Source: Nevskia sp. (lineage in GTDB: Bacteria; Pseudomonadota; Gammaproteobacteria; Nevskiales; Nevskiaceae). From it: DNA of 64,000 nt. Shown here in pieces: positions 56,907 through 64,000 of the stretch. The position numbers were made by a program, and so were the translations under genes. The notes below the pieces were generated by a model. It was not told where the DNA came from and made no database searches. It saw only the letters and a list, made by a program, of their open reading frames with translations. Every line of letters starts with the position of its first letter. Position 1 is the first letter of the stretch. The stretch is from the NCBI GenBank assembly GCA_028291645.1, contig JAQGNU010000089.1:1-64000 (forward strand), given 5' to 3'.

Positions 56907-57408
56907 TCACTCACTCCAAGCGCCTTCGAAAAGGCTGATCGACGCCCGTATTCGCTGCAGTCCAGAGATCGCGGCAGCACGCCGAACAGCGCGTTCGGCT
57001 GGGCCGCTGAAGACTTCGCGGGATCGCGTCCTGAATAGGCGGGAACCAACACTGGCGCGCATGTTAGTTACCGGTAAGTAACATGTCAAGTTGAGCAACT
57101 TCGCGCAGGCATCCACGGTCAAAATATCCGCGGGTGGCTGCGGGATCGCGGCGCTGCACGCGGCGCGATTTGAGTTGCGCATGCATTTTCCGCGGGGCTA
57201 TCCAGTGCAAGGGATCGCGCGGTTTGTAGACGGCGGCCGGAGCAAAGAACATCATCTGCGTTCAGGTTCATTCGCATTGAATGCGTCGATCAAGGCCGCT
57301 ATCGTTTGCGCAATCCCATCGCGGGGCATTTGGCCGAGGGTCGCTGATCGCGGGTTCTGGCCGCTCCGCTGCGTCGTTGTGTTGTTGTCTGTGGCAAGGA
57401 GAAAGTCG
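56907..57408. other. Interval with no assigned gene except an operator-like palindrome
   Basis: About 500 bp. Frames on both strands lack family support. It holds the 26-bp palindrome at 57060 and the likely promoter of the downstream lipoprotein. Otherwise I see nothing. Confidence 0.5.
57060..57085. promoter_or_regulatory. 26-bp palindrome, TetR-type operator candidate
   Basis: CATGTTAGTTACC and GGTAAGTAACATG are perfect complements except one pair (G/G). The core TTACCGGTAA-type pattern is like that bound by TetR-family repressors. No TetR gene is in the window. It sits about 150 bp upstream of the small membrane protein and 325 bp upstream of the lipoprotein. Confidence 0.6.
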
Positions 57409-58113
57409 TTGCGAGCTTTAGCTGCCTTTATCGTGTTGTTCTGCTCGGCTTGCGCCAGCTATGTCACTCCGGGCGGGCCGGTACACTTCGCAGACATCAA
57501 TCGCGCCGATATCGCCGCGCTTGCGTCGCGCCAACCGTCTCCGCATTTCCCGGTGAACATCGCGGTGGTGCGCGTGCAAGCGCCGCAATACAAATCCTAT
57601 TCGTCGGAAAGTTATGGCAGCGGTCGTTTCAGTGTCGTGACGACGCAGGAATTGCTGACAGAAGAGCAGTTGCAAGCACTGTCGAAGTGGCCTTCGGTGG
57701 CCGCTGTCGTGCCGGTCGATCGTCTGCTGCTGCCGGCGAAACTGGATTCGCTGGACGACTTGCGGCTGGCGGCCGCGAAGCTTCAAGCCGACGTGCTGCT
57801 GATCTACACCGTCGATACCTCATTCGAGATCAAGGGGCGCGGCTATGGTCCGCTCAGCGTGATTTCACTGGGCCTGATTCCCGATCGCGATGCCTACATC
57901 ACGTCTACCGCTGCGGCCGTCTTCACGGATGTCCGCACCGGCTTCACCTATGGCGTCGCGGAAGCGACGGCCAAGGCGTCCGACCTGAGCAATGCGTGGG
58001 GCTCCAGCGACGCCGTCGATAAAAAACGGCTGGAAGCCGAGCATCAGGCCTTCGCTTCGCTGCTGACGCAGGCGGAAAAAACCTGGACCAGCATCGCGCA
58101 GCAGTATCGATAA
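57409..58113 (+). CDS. Putative lipoprotein, unknown family
   Basis: 234 residues using a TTG start at 57409, the only start that gives a signal peptide directly behind AAGGAG (7 bases). LFCSAC gives a lipobox with Cys about residue 14 (RALAAFIVLFCSAC). The body has patterns SRQPSPHFPVNIAVVRVQAPQY, ALSKWPSVAAVVPVD and LQADVLLIYTVDT (in parts), perhaps related to stress-induced exported proteins; no family named. Precedes a large secreted protein by 196 bp. Confidence 0.65.
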   Translation: MRALAAFIVLFCSACASYVTPGGPVHFADINRADIAALASRQPSPHFPVNIAVVRVQAPQYKSYSSESYGSGRFSVVTTQELLTEEQLQALSKWPSVAAVVPVDRLLLPAKLDSLDDLRLAAAKLQADVLLIYTVDTSFEIKGRGYGPLSVISLGLIPDRDAYITSTAAAVFTDVRTGFTYGVAEATAKASDLSNAWGSSDAVDKKRLEAEHQAFASLLTQAEKTWTSIAQQYR

Positions 58114-58266
58114 GTCGCCAGCTGACGAGACGACCCAGCGGCCACTGGTGGCGGCGATGCCGCCGCTGAATGAGGTGGGCCGCAAGCCGCGCGCGGAACT
58201 TCGCATGCCGAACGGTGCGAACTTCGCGGGCGCAGCGTCACTCCAACGCAAGACTAGGCTGCTCCC

Positions 58267-58288
58267 ATCAGTTTCCGATCAGTTTCCG
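58267..58288 (+). repeat. Tandem 11-bp repeat upstream of the large secreted protein
   Basis: ATCAGTTTCCG twice in direct tandem, one helical turn each, 22 bp before the start codon at 58310. Might be a regulator or mRNA site. Confidence 0.5.
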
Positions 58289-58309
58289 AATAGATCTCGA
58301 AGTATTGCC

Positions 58310-60889
58310 ATGCTCGTACGTCGTCTCTGCTTACTTTTCGCAATCCTGCTGGCGGCATCGGCGCACGCAGCACCGGCGCCGTTCGACCTTTCCGGCCCGA
58401 CCCTCGACGTCGTCATCACGCGCGGCGCGCAGATTCTTCCGGCTTCGGAAGTGCCTAATCTCGCGGTGGGCGACCGCATCTGGATAAAAGCCGATCTGCC
58501 GTCGACGCAGTCCGCCAACTACTTGATGGTCGCTGCATTCTTGAGCGGCTCGACCAATCCGCCGCCCGAGAGCTGGTTCTTCCCGTGCAAAACCTGGACC
58601 GGCAAATGTGCACGCGAAGGCCTCAGCGTGACGGTGCCGCCGGGCGCGCAACAGGTGATCGTGTTTCTGGCGCCCGAGACCAGCGGCGATTTCCGCACGC
58701 TGGTGAGCGCGGTGCGCGGGCGTCCGGGCGCATTCGTGCGCGCGTCGCAGGATTTGAACCAGGCGGCGCTCGACCGCTCGCGGCTCGATCACTATCTGTC
58801 GACGATCCATCAGCTCGACAGCACCGATCCATACAAATTGAAGGATGTCGCGCCCTTGCTTGCGCGCAGCCTGGCGATCAAGGTCGACGAAAAATGCCTG
58901 GACCGGCTGGCGGAACTGCAGGCGCCTTGCCTGATGTCGGGTCAGGAATCGCTGATCCTCAACGACGGGCACAGCACTTCGATCGTGCAGGCGCTGACTG
59001 CGGGGCCCGGCGCCGATCTGGTGATGGAGGCCAGCGTGACGCCGCAACTGGGTTTTGGAATCTACAGTCCGTATATCGCATCGGTGATCGATATCGCGCG
59101 CATTCTGGATTCCTTTCGCACCGCGCAGTATCAATACATTCCGGCGCTCGCCTCGCAGCGGGGCGACAAGCTGGCGCTGACGCTGAACGCAGCGCCTTCG
59201 TTTCACGATCCCAAATCGGTCTTGGTGATCGCGCTGCCGGCGGTGGAACAATCGCTGTTGCCGCCCCTGCATGCGGTGAACCCGACCGAGATTTACTGCG
59301 CCAGCCGCACGGCGCTGGTGCTGCCGGTCGAAGGCGCGCCGCTGGTATTTTCCACCGGCTATGCGCATGACCTCACGCTGAGCGTGACCGGCATCGACGG
59401 CAAGACCATCAACCTGCCCGCCAAAGCCGATGGTGCGCAAGGCGGCTACATCGTCGACACGTCCAGGCTGAAGTCCGCCACGCTGGGCGAGACCGTGCAT
59501 GCCTCGCTGCAGGGTTATTGGGGCTTCGAGCCCTACGCAGGGCCCGGCTTCCAGTTGCGCAATGCGCATGCGAAAGCCTGGGTGCTGGCGGACGGCGACG
59601 AAGATGCACTGATCGTCGGCCGCCAGGATACCGTGCACCTGCAGGCCGACAGCGTCAGCTGCGTCGACGGCATCATGCTCAAGGATCCTGCCGGCAAAGA
59701 GCTGCAGGCGGAGTGGAAAGCGGTCAAGCCCAATCAAGTGGAAGTGAAGCTGCCGCTGCAGGACGCGCAGCCCGGCGCGATGACTTTGCTGATCACCCAA
59801 TACGGCGTCAGCCAGCCGCAGCTGGTTCCGCTAAAGACTTTTTCCGCCGCCGGACGTCTCGACGCGTTCTCCATCCACGCCGGCGATAGCCAGGGAATTC
59901 TGAAGGGCGGCCGCCTCGATGAGGTCGCCAGTCTGTCGATTGGCAACATTGTGTTCCTGCCCGGTGCGCTGTCGACGCGGGCCGGCAGCGACGCACTGCC
60001 GATGATCGCGCAAGACGCGCAAGCGGTGGCGAGTCTGAAGCCGGACCCGACCGTCGTCGCCAAAGTGACGCTCAAAGATGGGCGCGTCGTTGCGCTGAAT
60101 GCATCGGTGGATGCGCCGCGTCCGCGCGTGAGCTTGATCGGCAAGAGCGTACAGGCCTCGCACGCCAGCGGCGACAGCAATATCCAGCTCGCGAACCAGG
60201 ACGAGTTGCCGCAGGACGCGAGGCTGACGTTCTCCGTGCGTGCGCAGTCGCCGTCGACATTTACGCGTGACCAGACCATCGAAATCGCGACCGCGGACGA
60301 GTCGTTTTCCGCCAGCCTGAGCCTCAGCAACGGCGGCATCACGCTGGGCGACGCGCGGGTGGCGGTGGCGACGCTCGATCCCGCCAAGGCATTTGGATCG
60401 TCCGCGTTCGGGCCGCTGAAGTTCCGGGTTCTCGCGAACGCGGTCGCCGGCGACTGGCAGCCGCTGGCCACGCTGGTGCGCTTGCCCGCCCTGAAGGATC
60501 TCAAGTGTCCGGCGACGCCCGAACTGGCCTGCAGACTTTCCGGCTCCGGCCTGTTCCTGGTCGATTCCGTATCCAGCGATCCGCAGTTCGAGCATGCGGT
60601 GCAGGTTCCGGATGGCTTCCCGGGATCTACTCTGCCGGTACCGCGCCCCAGCAATGGCCGGCTCTACGTCAAGCTGCGCGACGATCCGTCGGTGGTCAAC
60701 ACCGTCGCGCTGGAGGCCCAGCAGCTGCCCCCCTCGGCCGACGAACTCGCGCGCGCGGCGGCCACGCAGGAGGCCGCGAGCCCCAAACCCGAGACTATCG
60801 GCGGCGCAAACCCGCCAGCGGCAGGCGGCGCCGCGTCGAGTCCCGCCGCGCCCGTGCCGCCGCCCGCAGCGAGCAGTCCGCCGCAGTAG
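58310..60889 (+). CDS. Large exported protein of unknown function
   Basis: 859 residues from the ATG at 58310. A signal peptide (LLFAILLAASAHAA) ends near residue 21. Sequence is beta-rich, without transmembrane helices after the signal; two Cys in FFPCKTWTGKC, and others in CLDRLAELQAPC and CPATPELACRL, likely disulphides. A C-terminal ~60-residue Pro/Ala tail is low complexity. No catalytic motif or family I recognise. Preceded by a lipoprotein gene on the same strand, so the two may form one envelope unit. Confidence 0.7.
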   Translation: MLVRRLCLLFAILLAASAHAAPAPFDLSGPTLDVVITRGAQILPASEVPNLAVGDRIWIKADLPSTQSANYLMVAAFLSGSTNPPPESWFFPCKTWTGKCAREGLSVTVPPGAQQVIVFLAPETSGDFRTLVSAVRGRPGAFVRASQDLNQAALDRSRLDHYLSTIHQLDSTDPYKLKDVAPLLARSLAIKVDEKCLDRLAELQAPCLMSGQESLILNDGHSTSIVQALTAGPGADLVMEASVTPQLGFGIYSPYIASVIDIARILDSFRTAQYQYIPALASQRGDKLALTLNAAPSFHDPKSVLVIALPAVEQSLLPPLHAVNPTEIYCASRTALVLPVEGAPLVFSTGYAHDLTLSVTGIDGKTINLPAKADGAQGGYIVDTSRLKSATLGETVHASLQGYWGFEPYAGPGFQLRNAHAKAWVLADGDEDALIVGRQDTVHLQADSVSCVDGIMLKDPAGKELQAEWKAVKPNQVEVKLPLQDAQPGAMTLLITQYGVSQPQLVPLKTFSAAGRLDAFSIHAGDSQGILKGGRLDEVASLSIGNIVFLPGALSTRAGSDALPMIAQDAQAVASLKPDPTVVAKVTLKDGRVVALNASVDAPRPRVSLIGKSVQASHASGDSNIQLANQDELPQDARLTFSVRAQSPSTFTRDQTIEIATADESFSASLSLSNGGITLGDARVAVATLDPAKAFGSSAFGPLKFRVLANAVAGDWQPLATLVRLPALKDLKCPATPELACRLSGSGLFLVDSVSSDPQFEHAVQVPDGFPGSTLPVPRPSNGRLYVKLRDDPSVVNTVALEAQQLPPSADELARAAATQEAASPKPETIGGANPPAAGGAASSPAAPVPPPAASSPPQ

Positions 60890-61130
60890 CAGCTCCATCA
60901 GGCCCGATCGAGCAGCTGCATCTATTTCCGCAAAATTCGCGCGCCAGGCGACGCCAGGCGCCATCCCAGCGCATCGATATGGGATCGAATTGCGCGTAAA
61001 TGCTTGTTTGTGGTGCTATCCCCGAGCGAAAAGCAAGTGCGCGGGCTCAAGGGATGGTATGGTGCGCCGCCGTATTGCCTCGAAACTTGGCTGAACAGTT
61101 AGCCCCGCATCGAGGCAGGAGACATCGTAA

Positions 61131-62987
<1,857 letters not shown>

Positions 62988-63059
62988 AGCGATGATTGCG
63001 GCGGCTCAGCGTCAGCTGACGACGCGAGTAATGGCGTAGCCGGTCGCGAGTGATCGAAC

Positions 63060-63081
63060 GGGTGCTGTTTAAGCAGCACCC
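63060..63081 (+). terminator. Terminator-like hairpin after rpoD
   Basis: GGGTGCTG / CAGCACCC, 8-bp stem, 6-nt loop, 72 bp past the rpoD stop; a second imperfect stem (TGGGxGCG/CGCCCA) follows. No T-run. Confidence 0.4.
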
Positions 63082-63171
63082 GGTGCGACGGTGGGGGCGC
63101 TACGCGACGCCCACAGGCCTTGGCAAAGTTCCTGCAACAATGGCCAGACCGACCGACAGCACCAGGCGCGC

Positions 63172-64000
63172 ATGCAAGCGGACGAGATTTTGAACCCAGA
63201 CGACTACGGCAGCCCTGCGGCCTATGTCCGCCTGGGCGGTCGCGGCACTGTCGATGGGTCTGCGGAAGTTGGCAGCGACGCGAAACCGTTCGTGCTCGAC
63301 GATGGTCTGATCAGGACTCTGCACTTCACCACGGCTTTCGTGCAGAGCGAGATGAACATTGGCCAGCCCGACATGCTCATCTTGCGTTACACGCGCAAGA
63401 TGATGGCCTTCCTATTGTTCTGTCCGCGCCCTGAGCATGTGATTATCGTCGGGCTCGGCGGCGGCTCCTTGACCAAGTTCTGCTACCGCCAGCTGCCGCG
63501 CGCACGGATTACCACGGTTGAAATCGACGAAGACGTGATCAAGTGGGCGCACTTGTTCCAAGTCCCGGTCGATCGCCAGCGCATCAGCATCGTTCATGCC
63601 GATGCGACTGAATACTTCGCGGCAACCGAGGAACGCGCCGATGTCATCCTGGTCGACGGCTGCGATGCACACGGCACCGCGCCGGTATTCTGCAACGAGT
63701 CTTTTTACCGGAATCTGCGTGCACGATTGCGTCCGCGCGGTGTGCTGGTGGTGAATCTGGTGGGCTCGGCCGAAGTCGTCAAGATTCATCAACACTTCAT
63801 CGCGGCCGTGTTCGCCAGTCGGCTGGTGGTGCTGGATGTCAGCAACGAAGGCAACCGCGTGGCGTTTGCGTTCAACGATCCCTGGCGTCCGCCGGACTGG
63901 GTGGACATGCATCGCGACGCGAAAAGACTGCTGCGCCGCCACGGCCTCGATTTCCCCGCCTTTGCCCGCAAGCTGCAGCGCAGCTACGAGCGCCAGGCGA
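63172..64000 (+). CDS. Spermidine-synthase-like protein, N-terminal part (cut by window end)
   Basis: 276 codons visible from the ATG at 63172; no stop before the window ends. SAM-type Rossmann motif HVIIVGLGGGSLTKFCYRQLP near 99-119 (in parts), then TTVEIDEDVIKWA near 124 and DVILVDGCDAHG near 160, as in polyamine synthases and their non-polyamine relatives. The usual DLPLxxDGxxQ substrate loop is not evident, so it may be a SpeE-like protein of another function. Cytoplasmic. Confidence 0.75.
   Translation, partial: MQADEILNPDDYGSPAAYVRLGGRGTVDGSAEVGSDAKPFVLDDGLIRTLHFTTAFVQSEMNIGQPDMLILRYTRKMMAFLLFCPRPEHVIIVGLGGGSLTKFCYRQLPRARITTVEIDEDVIKWAHLFQVPVDRQRISIVHADATEYFAATEERADVILVDGCDAHGTAPVFCNESFYRNLRARLRPRGVLVVNLVGSAEVVKIHQHFIAAVFASRLVVLDVSNEGNRVAFAFNDPWRPPDWVDMHRDAKRLLRRHGLDFPAFARKLQRSYERQA

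Noticed and set aside
60890-61130. Sigma-70 promoter for rpoD
   Set aside because: TTGCGC with TGCTAT 18 bp later and a TATGGT further down are too weak to choose between; not listed as a feature.
63000-63171. tRNA or small RNA after rpoD
   Set aside because: Two stem-loops are present but there is no tRNA cloverleaf or TTCRA arm.

Overview
The window is one contiguous stretch of a GC-rich bacterial chromosome. The gene content points to a gammaproteobacterium, most likely near Xanthomonadales/Nevskiales. The evidence is the linked housekeeping order rsmG-parA-parB-atpIBEFHAGDC-glmU-glmS, a 618-residue RpoD, TolB-like/TPR membrane proteins, a CusCBA-type efflux operon and several families of REP-like palindromes. 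Species cannot be named from the sequence alone. I see no tRNA, rRNA, CRISPR array, integrase or transposase.

Layout. 1-5.4 kb: 3' part of treY (trehalose synthesis), a small membrane protein, a nitronate monooxygenase and a HerA-like (DUF853) ATPase. 5.4-10 kb: a small membrane protein and two same-strand TolB-like/TPR membrane proteins that carry a nearly identical 99-bp upstream segment. 10-16.3 kb: a copper/silver RND efflux operon (cusA, cusB, TolC-type channel) led by a small cysteine-rich secreted protein. 16.5-18.5 kb: an adaptive-response pair (Ada-AlkA fusion and Ogt). 18.5-20 kb: repeats around a DUF5677 gene. 20-29.2 kb: mostly exported proteins (penicillin-acylase-type lipoprotein, prolyl oligopeptidase, lipoprotein hydrolase, OmpA-like protein, Gly/Tyr-rich protein, glycine-zipper lipoprotein). 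29.3-33.4 kb: an SDR oxidoreductase, a 265-bp nested palindromic element and a DUF748 protein. 33.6-35.6 kb: an AT-richer two-gene cassette, an AlbA_2/Schlafen-type protein plus a small HEPN-like protein, which is a candidate defence module.

35.7-51 kb is the conserved core: a chalcone-isomerase-like exported protein, rsmG, parA, a PH-domain membrane protein, parB, the complete nine-gene atp operon behind a clear sigma-70 promoter, a small membrane protein, glmU and glmS. Within the atp operon a strong hairpin precedes atpA, and a REP-like structure ends three bases before atpG and supplies its Shine-Dalgarno sequence. 51-57 kb is accessory: a SMEK-domain protein, a truncated second copy of a metallophosphoesterase 3' end, a coiled-coil porin, and the intact metallophosphoesterase gene. 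57-64 kb: a palindromic operator-like site, a lipoprotein with a TTG start, a large secreted protein of unknown function, rpoD, and the start of a spermidine-synthase-like gene cut by the window end.

The strongest unusual signals are the 265-bp element at 30,071; the porin segment flanked by 94% identical direct repeats whose differences inside the gene are all synonymous; the copied promoter/start cassette ahead of the two TPR genes; the REP element that carries the atpG ribosome-binding site; and the AlbA_2/HEPN-like pair.
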